From contig NC_088796.1 of NCBI RefSeq assembly GCF_011386835.1, positions 90,007,468-90,071,467 of the forward strand: a stretch of DNA of 64,000 bases. The letters are read 5' to 3'. Shown here piece by piece: positions 35,622 to 45,360 of the stretch. Source of the stretch: Chrysemys picta bellii (Eukaryota; Chordata; Testudines; Emydidae). The notes below the pieces were generated by a model. The model was given only the letters and a program-made list of their open reading frames with translations. It did no database searches and was not told the origin of the DNA. The first letter of the stretch is position 1, and each line of letters begins with the position of its first letter. A program made the translations under genes and the position numbers.

Positions 35622-36400
35622 TGTGACGTTATTGACATAAACTGTGACTATATAGATCATTGTTGCAACCAGAGTCCTATGGTTGCACCAGGTCTTGTAC
35701 AGAGGAGGTCAAGTGGGATGTCTATGGAAAGGTTGTAGTTTGCTGGTTATGATTATGCTGTCTGTATGTGTGTATCATTTTTGTATTTGAGGTTATGAAT
35801 ATTGGCTATGTACTTGTACCCTAATGTGTTTGATTCTAAGTAGCATTTGGTTAGCTTCTTGAGAAAGGACTATTCTCAGTAAGTACCCAATCAAGAAACA
35901 CTTAACTGACCATGGAATTTGTGAGAAGCCAATCCACATCTGAGCTTTCCTGGGAACGTTCAAAGTAACATGTAAACAATGGCGTTGGCCCACAAAAAGA
36001 TGAATCATTCATGGACATGTGACTTGCCTGGTGGCTACAAACTCTATCTTGTTGCTGTGACATTGCACAAAACAAAAGAGGTTCCACCCACAAGAGAGAA
36101 AATATAGAAGGCCCTGGAAGCCTCTCCATTTGGTCTTCAGCTGGCTTAAGAGATGGCCTCTTCACCCCAAAGAAATGCCTGTAAGAAACTGGAACAAAGG
36201 ACGGTAACTATGGGGGTGTCTTAGTGATTGCTGGACCCAGACTAGGAAGGAGTCCAGTCTGTGAAAGAAGCTTATTGGAACATCTCTGGGGGTGAGATTT
36301 CATCTGTAATCAGTTTCTTAAATGTATTAGGCTTAGACTTGCGTGTTTTGCTTTATTTTACTTGGTAACTTACTTCTGTCTGTTATTACTCGGAACCACT
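35622..36400 (+). repeat. Truncated 5' LTR of the Gmr1-like provirus
   Basis: It matches the 3' LTR from the start to CGGAACCACT, then jumps straight to GTGCACAGCTGATTGCTT, which is leader sequence in the copy at 1870-3652. The poly(A) signal, the rest of R/U5 and the primer binding site are lost. Relative to the 3' LTR there is an extra segment of roughly 28 bp after AACTGTGAC. Confidence 0.85.
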
Positions 36401-36547
36401 GTGCACAGCTGATTGCTTTGAGACACTGGTAGTGATTTTAAGTGAGTTTTAAGCGTGGTGGCTGGAGAACAGACAAAATGGTTACTGGTTTGTTATTTTC
36501 TGTTTGTTTGTTTTGGGTGAGGGAAAATAGCACAACAAAGCAGGAAA

Positions 36548-36736
36548 ATGACTTCCAGTGAGGCAGCTACAAAACTAGAGCTGGCCATACTGGAACCACA
36601 AGAGAAGGCAAAGGACCACGAGTTTCAAATGAAGCTCAAAGAAGCAGAGGCAGCCAGGGAGGAAGCTGCTCACAAAAGAGCCCAGAGGCTAGCACAGCAA
36701 GATGCTCAGCAGGAGAAGGAAAGAGAAAGGCATTAA
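36548..36736 (+). pseudogene. Gag N-terminal coiled-coil segment
   Basis: This 62-codon ORF starts MTSSEAATKLELAILE and is dominated by E, K, A, R and Q (AEAAREEAAHKRAQRLAQQD), a strong coiled-coil composition. It ends at a stop after KERERH. The same strand continues in another frame as EAQKHELTVMEWKRQ-like sequence that joins the capsid ORF at 36790. It is therefore the 5' part of one gag gene broken by a stop or frameshift. Charged coiled-coil N-termini are known in Gmr1-like Gag. Confidence 0.7.
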
Positions 36737-36789
36737 AAGACAGAGAAATACAGGCCCAGATTGAGGCCCAGAAGCATGAACTGACTGTT

Positions 36790-37357
36790 ATGGAGTGGAA
36801 GAGACAAAACCCTTCAGCAGCTAGCTCCGCTTCCTCAAAAATCCACAAATGGGAACAGTTATGTCCACAGTATGATGAATCCAGTGATATTGCTGAATAT
36901 TTCATCACCTTTGAGAGACTGTGCATCCTCCATGTAATTCCTGAAGATCAAAAGATGACCACATTGGTAGCAAAATTGACTGGGAGAACTCTGGACATAT
37001 TCAATAAGATGCCAATTGATAATGCTTCAAACTATGGTAAATTTAAGATTGCACCTGAAACCTACAGGGTTAAATTCAGCAGTCTTAAGGGGGGATCTGG
37101 ATTGAGTAATGTGGCTTATGTAAATGAAATGAAAGATTTGTTAGACAAGTGGGTGAGGGGGGAAAGCATTAAAAGCTTTGAAGGAATGTGTGATTTGGTT
37201 ACTCAGGAACAATTCCTTAATATGTGCAGTGATGATGTAAAACAATATTTATGGGACAAAAAGGTGGATGCAGTGGGTGGATTGGCTGAGTTTGCAGACT
37301 CTTATGAGCAGTCACAAGCTGCAGTTAAACATAAACCACTGGCAGAAGGGTACAGGG
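36790..37357 (+). pseudogene. Gag capsid with SCAN-like domain (Gmr1-like)
   Basis: The frame is open from 36790 to the insertion point of the antisense element. It reads a capsid N-terminal half (WEQLCPQYDESSDIAEYFIT, then LVAKLTGRTLDIF) and then a C-terminal half with TYRVKFSSLKGG, MKDLLDKWVRGESIKS, LVTQEQFLNMCSDDVKQYL and AEFADSYEQSQ. The second half has the order of the vertebrate SCAN domain (Y-R-F, L-W, EQFL, L-A-D). SCAN is known to derive from the capsid of Gmr1-like Gypsy elements. It is cut by the 37358-43448 insertion. Confidence 0.85.
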
Positions 37358-38150
37358 TGTCGTGAGACATCACTGGTGTGGTGCTCTACTCTGTTCAATG
37401 TTGATAACAGTCGGCTGCATGCGTGTGTTCCCTCTGTGTGCTGCCCCAGCTCTGCGCAGATAACTAACACAGCAGATCCCAAGAGAACCCCCAATGACCA
37501 CAGACTCCGATAAGGTACAAAGGCACCCATCCAAGTTTATTGTCAAACGAAGCACGGTAATAGTTTCCCGCAGACTCTACAGGACATACTATGAATATGT
37601 GCCCCTGACAATGGACGCAGCTCAGTCAGTGGCAGGACTCTCCACTGGCCCCTAGGCTGGACAAAGACATCCACTCAGGGATGCATTCTTATACACAGGT
37701 ACAAACAAGTTATACATCACTCCTGACGCATTGAGGTACAACCCCTCTATGTAGCAAGGTACAACCCCTCTAGCAATAAGGTGCTGTCTCTCACCTTATA
37801 CGTGTTGGTTCGAGCAAAACAACTCAATCAATCATATTACCCTTTGCCCCTGTCTTTAGGATGGGTCAACCTGTTCCTTGTTATCTGTGTGGAATGTGCA
37901 AGTATCGGAGTGTTCTGGTACCATCCTAGCATATGTTTATATCTCTAGTGTCTAGTACCTTTTAGGTATGTATATTTTTGCAACCTGAGCCCTTTTCTTG
38001 CCAGCTTCTGTGAGCAAGGCCTCCCTCTGGTTCACAGCTTAACTTTGCTTTATGTTAGCAAAGTCTTGACCATTACTTTAGTTCAGGTCTTAGGCCTCAT
38101 ACCGTGCCTCTGATATACGGGTTTATGTTTCAGGGCCTTATCTTACTATA
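37358..38150 (-). repeat. Complete 3' LTR of the antisense retroelement
   Basis: This 793-bp LTR reads minus-strand TG to CA. A TATA-like TGTATAAGAA lies near 37690 and a poly(A) signal AATAAA near 37536-37543. It shares all of its sequence except the last roughly 180 bp with the 5' LTR at 42594-43448. Confidence 0.85.
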
Positions 38151-38172
38151 TTCCCCCACTTTTTATCTTTTT
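38151..38172 (-). promoter_or_regulatory. Polypurine tract of the antisense retroelement
   Basis: The minus strand reads AAAAAGTGGGGGAA directly next to the 3' LTR. That is the position and composition expected for the plus-strand primer of reverse transcription. Confidence 0.75.
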
Positions 38173-38737
38173 ATGGGGAGGATGTTTACCCATCATCACG
38201 GAAAAGCATAATGCATGGACTAAAGATAACCAAATGGGTTAAACACTGTTATGTGGTTACCTTATTTTACCATCCATACACTCATGGCCCATCTGTCCCT
38301 TAGTCTGCACATTCCCTCGTTTGACTGATAGACAGATTTTATTATCCAATTATTTTTAGTCCCCTATGCTGGGCCTGGGAATGTTAGGCCCGGGACCTCG
38401 ACTGAGGAACATAGTTTTATAATTGAGTCTTAGAGGCATTCCCAAATAATTAATATATATATATAAGTAATATGGATATGGTGTATATATTTGTAGTGTA
38501 TACGGGCATATATATAGTATGTATGTGTACATATAACAGCATGTGGTATTGCAGATAGCAACCCACTTTTATTAGGGCAATTACAATTACCATCTGTATC
38601 ATTATTAGTAGTAGGCTGAGTGTTTTGAAATACTGGGATAGGGATTGTGATAATGTGTCCCACAGTGCTATGTAAATGAGAAGTAAAACAGAAATTTGGA
38701 GTAGTGATACTACCACTGAGGCCTTTATATATAAATA

Positions 38738-38946
38738 CAGGCGAATCTCATCTTACGCTGGGGTTATGTTCCGCTGTCAGCGCGCAAAGCGAAAATTGCG
38801 TATAGTCAAAATTACAATGAGTGTAATGGTGGGCGGAATCACCCGCACTACAAGTACAGTATTTAAATTGCTGTTTTTCTCTTTTTTGCCGACCGTTCAA
38901 AGCTGAATTAGTGCATGTTAAATGCGCATAAGATGAGACTCGCCTG
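38738..38946. mobile_element. Mariner-like MITE in the antisense retroelement
   Basis: Inverted ends CAGGCGAATCTCATCTTACG and GCATAAGATGAGACTCGCCTG (last 20 bases inspected) are flanked by TA on both sides (38736-38737 and 38947-38948). It is 209 bp and non-coding. The TA target and termini fit the Tc1/mariner superfamily. Confidence 0.88.
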
Positions 38947-41322
38947 TATATTGTAATTAGTTACTACACAGTACTGTCCATTCATGTTATAAATTACCCT
39001 TACTGCTGGTTGTCACCCTCTGGTAATCTTCACTGGGCAGGAAACAGAAGTGGCAAGTTTCTCTGTTCCATTGGTTGAACTGCTCTGTGATACACCAGTA
39101 GTTGATGTAGATCCAGTTGTTTCTTAGGGATGCTGTCTACCAGATAATCTACTGAATGGACAGTAACCAATTTATCAAATATTGCTGTGTCAGGATGTGG
39201 TATTGGTACCCAGACACTGAACAAGATTGTTTTGAATAACATGTGCCTTAGTTAGGATGCAGTGTCAGTAACCCAAATTATGACTGGTACTAATAGGGAA
39301 TTTGTTTCCCCAATTTGTAGTTACTGTGTAACTTAATTTCTTTACCAATTTGTTTTTTCCATGTTAATTTGTTAATTTTTACTTGTGTGTTGGTTAAACA
39401 GTTTAGCAATATTATGCACATTGTAAATGATACAGAGCAATAATACAGTAATACAACAATAACACAACACTACAGCAGTAATACAGCAATAATAGTTGCT
39501 TTTACACAGTTGCCAAATTCAAATTAACTGACAGTAATTTCTAGCTGATTGCCAACTTAATTGTTCATATATGGTAGATTGAAATGTATTTGACCAGTCT
39601 CTTATTTATAAAGCACTTAATTTTTCTTTTCTTGATGCTTGGGAGGTTTCTTCATAGTTACTGATACGATCTGGAGTTTTTGTGGTGCGATATCTTCTGG
39701 TGTCTTTGGTCTGTGGGATGCAACTTTAACAACTTTTGTTAGTTAACATAGTAAAGTTTTTTGTTTGTTGTTTTTGTTTTCAGTAACCCAAACTTAATAC
39801 AAAGTTTAACTTTGTTTGTTTACAATGTAATGGGGATAATGTAATAGGGACCGAGTCTTTTATAACACAAGCTATACTTTTGCAATTGTTGTATAGACAT
39901 TCATTTTCATTTGAGGTGTATTATTAATATTTTATACTAAATGTAATGCTTAACTGCTAAAATAAATGTTCACAATCTTCTGTGAGCTGGTGTATTGCTT
40001 CCCCCTCCCCCCCGAACATTCTGTGTTAGCAAAAGAGTCAATAACATAATGTTTACCATTAAGCTTTTTAGAGTTAATTTCTTATGATACCTATTTCACT
40101 CTTGTTAACTGTTTAGAAGCACAAACTTTAACAACCACTGCTTCCCATTAACATAACATAACAAAAGAAAAGCGTATAAAATTAAACCAACTATAAAATT
40201 AAACCAAAATAAATTTTAAATACAGGTCCATGCAAATACTTTGAGGGTATTAAACTTTCATGATGCTTTGTGGTGTTTGGGAGCCAAAGGAGGAAACCTG
40301 TTGGAAACGTGGAAACCTGTTGAATTTGTTTGGTTAGTTTTATGCATAAATTGTTATTTTTAAAAAAATTTTGCTATCACATTCTTATAACTATATTTAA
40401 AGGTTCAAACAAGTTTTATAAAAAGCCCAAACAAGAAATTGACATTTTGTTAATATTATCTTTACCTTAATGTTGAGGGTTTCCCCTTACATTTTTTCTT
40501 TGAATAACAAATCAAAAAAGCTTAAAAAACAAACCAAAACTGTGATTAATAAAAGAGAATTCTTTTTGCTTCCAATTGCATTATTTGTTGAGGCAGGAAT
40601 ATATGTACATATATTTATAACTAAGACCATGTTGAACTTTGGTGGTAATAATATTATGAGGGTTATACCCCAACCATAATATTAAAATAGTGTGGTACCA
40701 CTTATACCCTCTTTATATTTTTATTTATATATAGAGAGAGAGACTTTTGTTGCAACAAAATAAAAATAGTAAAAAATAGTCACATGACATACACAACACA
40801 GGACAACATACATGACATACAGGACTAACTTACAATTAAAAACAAATGGTGCCAGAATTCTATTTATAACTATACAAAATAAGGCAAACAAAAATACAAC
40901 ATAAACAAAAGCGTTAAACATTTAAATAAGCAAGTTATTACCGTGATATCAATTTTTATTAAAAGTTTTAAATAACAAGTTATTTGCCACATTTCTTGTA
41001 TGAATTTAGTAACTTAAGGCGTTTTTATTACTTTATATCAATCTTTATTTTAAAACTCTGCTATCTGGAAATAAGGAAAACCCATGTTTCAAATCTTAGT
41101 CAGTGGTTCGGATTAGAATCAGAGTCTGCATTTCTGTTGCTTGGCAACCATATCTTCAAGAAAGTTAGTAATAATTCCAGCTGTTGCATTCCTGAAGGGT
41201 TAAAATAATTAACTAACTGGATTTATTTAAAGTAAAGTTTTTACCTTGTTTTCTTTTTGTTTCTTGTTTTGTTCTGTTTTCAATTGCTTTATCTTTTGGA
41301 GGTTTCTGTAAAAACTATAACA

Positions 41323-41652
41323 CAGGGGTAGGCAACCTATGGCATGCATGCCGAAGGCGGCATGTGAGCTGATTTTCAGTGGTACTCACACTGCCTGGGT
41401 CCTGGCCACCAGTCCGGGGGACTCTGCATTTTAATTTAATTTTAAATGAAGCTTCTTAAACATTTTAAAAACCTTATTTACTTTACGTACAACAATAGTT
41501 TAGTTATAAATAATAACAATAGTTATTAGTTATAGACTTATAGAAAGAGACCTTCTATAAATGTTAAAATGTATGACTGGCACGTGAAATTTTAAATTAG
41601 AGTGAATAAATGAAGACTCGGCACACCACTTCTGAAAGGTTGCCGACCCCTG
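41323..41652. mobile_element. hAT MITE in the antisense retroelement
   Basis: Inverted ends CAGGGGTAGGCAACC and GGTTGCCGACCCCTG are flanked by the perfect 8-bp duplication CTATAACA (41315-41322, 41653-41660). It is a sister copy of the element at 12481-12787. Confidence 0.95.
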
Positions 41653-41858
41653 CTATAACATTTAACTTTTAAAACAGAGAAAGAGTCGAAGTGAGGAGAG
41701 GCAAGGTGGGTGAAGAGCTACCTAGGAAGATAGAAACTTGAGCCAAGAGAGATTAACTCTTAAGGTACAGGCAGCAGCAGCAAGTTTAGCAAACTGATAA
41801 AGGATATAAAAGAAAACATACTGGTATGTAAAAATATTTGAGAAAGAAGGTTATATTT

Positions 41859-42380
41859 TTAGCTGAGTGCGGAGTGTGGTTCCATGGGTAAAAGCAGTTG
41901 GGAAACTGCACCCTGGGTTTTTATCCTGGCTCTGAGATGAGAGTGGGGGTAATTATTGGCTCTTGTAAAACCTGAATTTGTTCCCCCAGTGTCTTGTTTT
42001 TGTCTGCATGCCAAACAGATTGCAGGAGTGCCCTTTTTTTTCCTGCAGGTAACTGTCTTTGGGCAACTCCATGTTAATGCATCAATTTTAGGTGTTAACC
42101 TGCTCAATTTTAGTTTTTGACTTTGAAATACCTTTTTATTCACTCCCGTGCGATTGAGTCGCAGCTCCTGTCTTGTAATGTGCTCTGTGAACTGTTCCAT
42201 TTTTTCCTTCATTTGATTTACCAATTCAGTGAAAGTATTGTGTGCTACTTTTTCCATCTGTGCACTTACTTGTCCCGTTCTGACTGACACCAGTCTAGGT
42301 CCTGGTTTAGGTTTTACCAGAACCTGACTTTTATTATAAGGTGGTTGTTGCAATGCAGTGGACTCCATTTCTGTCCCCAT
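41859..42380 (-). pseudogene. Unrecognised ORF of the antisense retroelement
   Basis: This is a 173-codon ORF near the 5' LTR, where gag would lie. It has a helix-prone segment (VNQMKEKMEQFTEHI) followed by a basic, cysteine-containing stretch (VTCRKKKG...CLACRQKQ). The cysteine spacing is not a CCHC knuckle. It overlaps and probably continues the ORF at 42314-42703 through a frameshift. I cannot assign a family. Confidence 0.4.
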
Positions 42381-42703
42381 TCTTCAGGCACAGGGTAGTT
42401 ACATGAAGCCTGCTGTTGACCACAATTATTTATAACAGGGGACGGCACATCTCTTTTTTGTAGGTTTCTTACAGCTGTTTTCAATGTTTTATTCTGTTCC
42501 TGTGCTGGTTGTCTCTCGGCTGTTTGCCACCCTGCAAGGGAGGTGGGAGCATTCCAGAGCTGTGTAGCTTCTTTTGATTCTTTTAACTCTTTCTTATTGT
42601 CAAACGAAGCACAGTAATATTTTCCCGCAGACTCTACAGGACATACTACGAATATGTGCCCCCTGACAATGGATGCAGTTCGGTCAGTGGCGGGACTCTC
42701 CAC
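42314..42703 (-). pseudogene. ORF running from 5' LTR into the interior
   Basis: The first roughly 37 codons lie inside the 5' LTR and the rest in the interior. This frame exists because the LTR was joined directly to internal sequence at about 42594, next to the LTR's AATAAA. In an intact element U5, primer binding site and leader would lie between. The interior part is rich in Q, E and K. The chimeric start is most likely an artefact of the deletion. Confidence 0.4.
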
Positions 42704-43448
42704 TGCCCCCTAGGCTGGACAAAGACATCCACTCAGGGATGCATTCTTATACACAGATACAAACAAAAGCAACAGAGGGTCCTGTGGCACCTTTGAGACT
42801 AACAGAAGTATTGGGAGCATAAGCTTTCGTGGGTAAGAACCTCACTTCTTCAGATGCAAGACTTGCATCTGAAGAAGTGAGGTTCTTACCCACGAAAGCT
42901 TATGCTCCCAATACTTCTGTTAGTCTCAAAGGTGCCACAGGACCCTCTGTTGCTTTTTACAGATTCAGACTAACACGGCTACCCCTCTGATACTAGATAC
43001 AAACAAGTTATACATCACTCCTGACGCATTGAGGTACAACCCCTCTACGTAGCAAGGTACAACCCCTCTAGCAGTAAGGTGCTGCCTCTCACCTTGTACG
43101 TTTTGGTTCGAACAAAACAACTCTATCCATCATATTACCCTTTGCCCCTGTCTTTAGAATGGGTCAACCTGTTCCTTGTTATCTGTGTGGAATGTGCAAG
43201 TATCGGAGTATTCTGGTACCATCCTAGCATATGTTTATATCTCTAGTGTCCAGGACCTTTTAGGTATGTATATTTTTGCAACATCAGCCCTTTCCTTGCC
43301 AGCTTCTGCGAGCAAGGCCTGCCTCTGACTCACAGCTTAACTTTGCTTTATGTTAGCAAAGTCTTGACCATTACTTTAATTCAGGCCTTAGGTCTCATAC
43401 CGGGCCTCTGATATAAGAGTTTATGTTTCAGGCCCTCATCTTACTACA
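42594..43448 (-). repeat. 5' LTR of the antisense retroelement, U5 missing
   Basis: It matches the 3' LTR at 37358-38150 but ends at the GACAATAA motif, so about 180 bp, the primer binding site and leader are absent. A palindromic SINE is inserted at 42765-42994. Confidence 0.85.
42765..42994 (-). mobile_element. SINE insertion with a perfect inverted self-copy
   Basis: The minus strand begins with the turtle SINE head (GTAGCCGTGTTAGTCTG) and runs through the body to ...CAGATGCAAG. It then turns round and repeats the previous 96 bp in exact inverted orientation. The arms are 42765-42860 and 42862-42957, with a one-base loop at 42861. A single 10-bp duplication AGATACAAAC (42755-42764 and 42995-43004) brackets the whole 230 bp, so it entered as one event. 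The uninterrupted LTR copy has one ACAAAC site here. Confidence 0.95.
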
Positions 43449-43453
43449 CAGGG

Positions 43454-43926
43454 TTGATGGAAAGCAGGGTTTGCTGGGTTTGCAGACTCTTTCAAGCAGT
43501 CACAAGCTGCAATTAAACATAAACCACTGGCAGAGGAGTACAGGGTTGGTGGAAAGCAGAATCACTGTTTTACCCCTGGGGAAAAAGGAGGCTGGGCGTT
43601 CACCTCCCCATTTCCCTGTTACTCGTCACAAATCTCCTGTACAAATGGAGGAGCCCAAGAAGTGCTATCATTGTAAGTACGCTGAGCACCTTAGGAATAA
43701 ATGTCCTTGGCTGAGTGGGAACAGGCAGCAGGTAACACATAAAGCTGCTGTTTCTCAGAGCACAGGGGTATCCCAGAGTGCTGCCTCTTTTCACACAGGA
43801 TTTGTAAACGTTGCTTCTACACAACCAAGCAGTGAGCATATGCATGCTGTTAATTTCTGTGGTCAAGAGGGATCTGATCCAGGAGAAGGATTTGTTACCA
43901 GGGAAAATGGCAGAATTAGAACTGGT
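43454..43926 (+). pseudogene. Gag continuation with CCHC zinc knuckle (Gmr1-like)
   Basis: After the antisense element, Gag resumes. A frame reading FADSFKQSQAAIKHKPLAEEY repeats the end of the capsid already seen at 37289-37357, so this part of gag is tandemly duplicated. From about 43646 another frame carries CYHCKYAEHLRNKC, a CX2CX4HX4C nucleocapsid knuckle. The frame change shows at least one indel. The coding continues toward the protease but is cut by the CATAGG element at 43927. Confidence 0.8.
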
Positions 43927-44835
43927 CATAGGCGTGCGCACTGGGTGTGCCCAGGCACACCCTAATGCAGGGGTGGGCAAATGGCTCCACTCCCCGGCGC
44001 GGAAAACTGCGGGGTCCGCGCTCCCGGGCCAGAGTGCCCGGCCGAACGCAGCAAGCCACCGGCCCCTCCCCTGCCTTCCTCCCTCTCCTGGAGCCATACC
44101 ACCGCACATGCAGCACTCTGGGGGCCGGGGCTGCGCACTCCTGCGGGGCAGCGTTTGGCTCCGTGGTGAGGCAGACATACTCCCCGCTCCCCTGGAGCCA
44201 TGCCGCCACGTGTGCAGCGCTCTGGGGGCCGGGGCTGCGTGCTCCCGTGGGGCAGTGTTTGGCTCCGTGGGGAGGCTAGGAGCCTCATCTCATGATAAGG
44301 GGTCCGGGGCCAGAGTGGTTGGATAAGGGGTGGGGGCAGTCAGGGGACAGGGTGGGTTGGATAGGGGGTGGAATCCCACGGGGGGGTTAGGGGCGGGGGG
44401 TCTCTGCAGGGTCCGGGGGGGTCTCTGGAGGGAGTGGTCAGGGGACAAGGAGCTGGGGGGATTGGATGAGTCAGGAGTTCTGGGGGGGCTGTCAGGAGGC
44501 AGGGGTGTGGAGAGGGGTTGAGGGAGGCAGGGAGCGGGGGGGTTGTATGGGTTGGGAGTTCTGGGGGTCCTGTCTGGGGGTGGGGAGCAGTTGGATAGGC
44601 GTGGGAGTCCTGGGGGTCTGTCTGGGGGCAAGGGTGTCAATAAGGGTCAGGGCAGTCAGGGGACAGGTAGGGACTAGGGTCCTGGGGGAGCAGTCAGGGG
44701 ACAAGGAGCAGGGAGGGTTGGGGGTTCTGAGGGGGGAAGTCAGGGGGTGGGAAGTAGGAGGGAGTGGATAGGGGCGGTGCTAGGGCGGTGCTTCCTGGGT
44801 GCACACCCTAATGAAATGGGCTGAGCACACCTATG
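43927..44835. mobile_element. DNA element with CATAGG termini (second large copy)
   Basis: It starts CATAGGCGTGCGCAC and ends GAGCACACCTATG. It is flanked by 8-bp duplications GAACTGGT (43919-43926) and GAACTGAT (44836-44843). CACACCCTAAT occurs near both ends. A second terminus-like CAGGGGTGGGCAAA at 43975 suggests that a hAT element lies inside it. The rest is a GC-rich minisatellite. There is no transposase. Confidence 0.8.
44300..44770. repeat. GC-rich minisatellite
   Basis: Irregular units of roughly 60-75 bp combine CAGGGGACA, GGGGGTTGGAT and GTTCTGGGGG-type segments. The reverse complement of the same units fills 58430-58800 inside another element. The overlapping ORFs on both strands are compositional. 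Confidence 0.8.
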
Positions 44836-44970
44836 GAACTGATGGGAGGTTACAAAAACCTTGCACCTTTAGCTAAGGTACACGTGGAAACTGGTGATTT
44901 GCAGGCTGAACTGACTGTTGCAGCAGTGACACACAATTTTGCACCGTTTCTACTGGGGAATGATTTCTTT
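44836..44970 (+). pseudogene. Protease tail of the Gmr1-like provirus
   Basis: The open frame MGGYKNLAPLAKVHVE, then TVAAVTHNFAPFLLGNDFF, ends at the Harbinger A insertion. The LLGND motif is the conserved ILG.D region at the C-terminal side of retroelement aspartic proteases. The active-site D-T/S-G lies upstream and is not preserved here. The frame resumes at 49223 with VAESVPGFVSSKKES-type sequence after removal of Harbinger A and one TTT. Confidence 0.6.
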
Positions 44971-45360
44971 GGCTATGTCTACACTACGGGACTAATCCGA
45001 ATTTACAGAATTCGAATTTTGGAAACAGATTGTATAAAGTCGAATGTATGCGGCCACACTAAGCACATTAATTCAGCAGTGTGCATCCATGTACCGGGGC
45101 TAGCGTCAATTTCCGGAGCGCTGCACTGTGGGTAGTTATCCCATAGTTCCCACAGTCTCCCCTGCCCATTGGAATTCTGGGTTGAGATCCCAGTGCCTGA
45201 TGGGGCAAAAAACATTGTCGCAGGTGGTTCTGGGTACAGCCTCACCCCTCCCTCCATGAAAGCAATGGCAGACAACCGTTTTGCACCTTTTTTCCTGGGT
45301 GAACACTGCAGACTCCATACCACGGCAAGCATGGAGCCCGCTTAGCTCAAGACAGCAGTC

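Larger units (their letters stand above)
38173..41858 (-). pseudogene. AT-rich interior of the antisense retroelement
   Basis: I see no intact gene. A minus-strand ORF at 39030-39242 (70 codons) and the overlapping frames at 38430-38716, one of them hydrophobic and membrane-like, lie where an envelope gene would be expected upstream of the 3' LTR. I do not recognise the sequence. A TA-rich microsatellite lies at about 38450-38520. The interior also holds two MITEs, annotated separately. The absence of RT motifs suggests a large deletion or a non-autonomous family. Confidence 0.4.
37358..43448 (-). mobile_element. Antisense LTR retroelement, AT-rich, no pol seen
   Basis: On the minus strand the 5' LTR lies at 43448-42594 and the 3' LTR at 38150-37358. 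Its ends are TGTAGTAAGAT and TCACGACA, and a 5-bp duplication CAGGG flanks it (37353-37357, 43449-43453). A purine tract abuts the 3' LTR. The 4.4-kb interior is strikingly AT-rich and shows two overlapping ORFs next to the 5' LTR but no recognisable RT or integrase. It is an old endogenous element of unassigned family. It carries three further insertions: a mariner-like MITE, a hAT MITE and a palindromic SINE. Confidence 0.85.

Noticed and set aside
42314..42703. Candidate gag start inside the LTR
   Set aside because: The first codons are LTR sequence joined to the interior by a deletion; a natural gene would start after the primer binding site.
43916..44640. Several ORFs of 90-110 codons
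   Set aside because: Pro/Gly/Arg-rich products of the GC-rich minisatellite in the CATAGG element, open in many frames at once.
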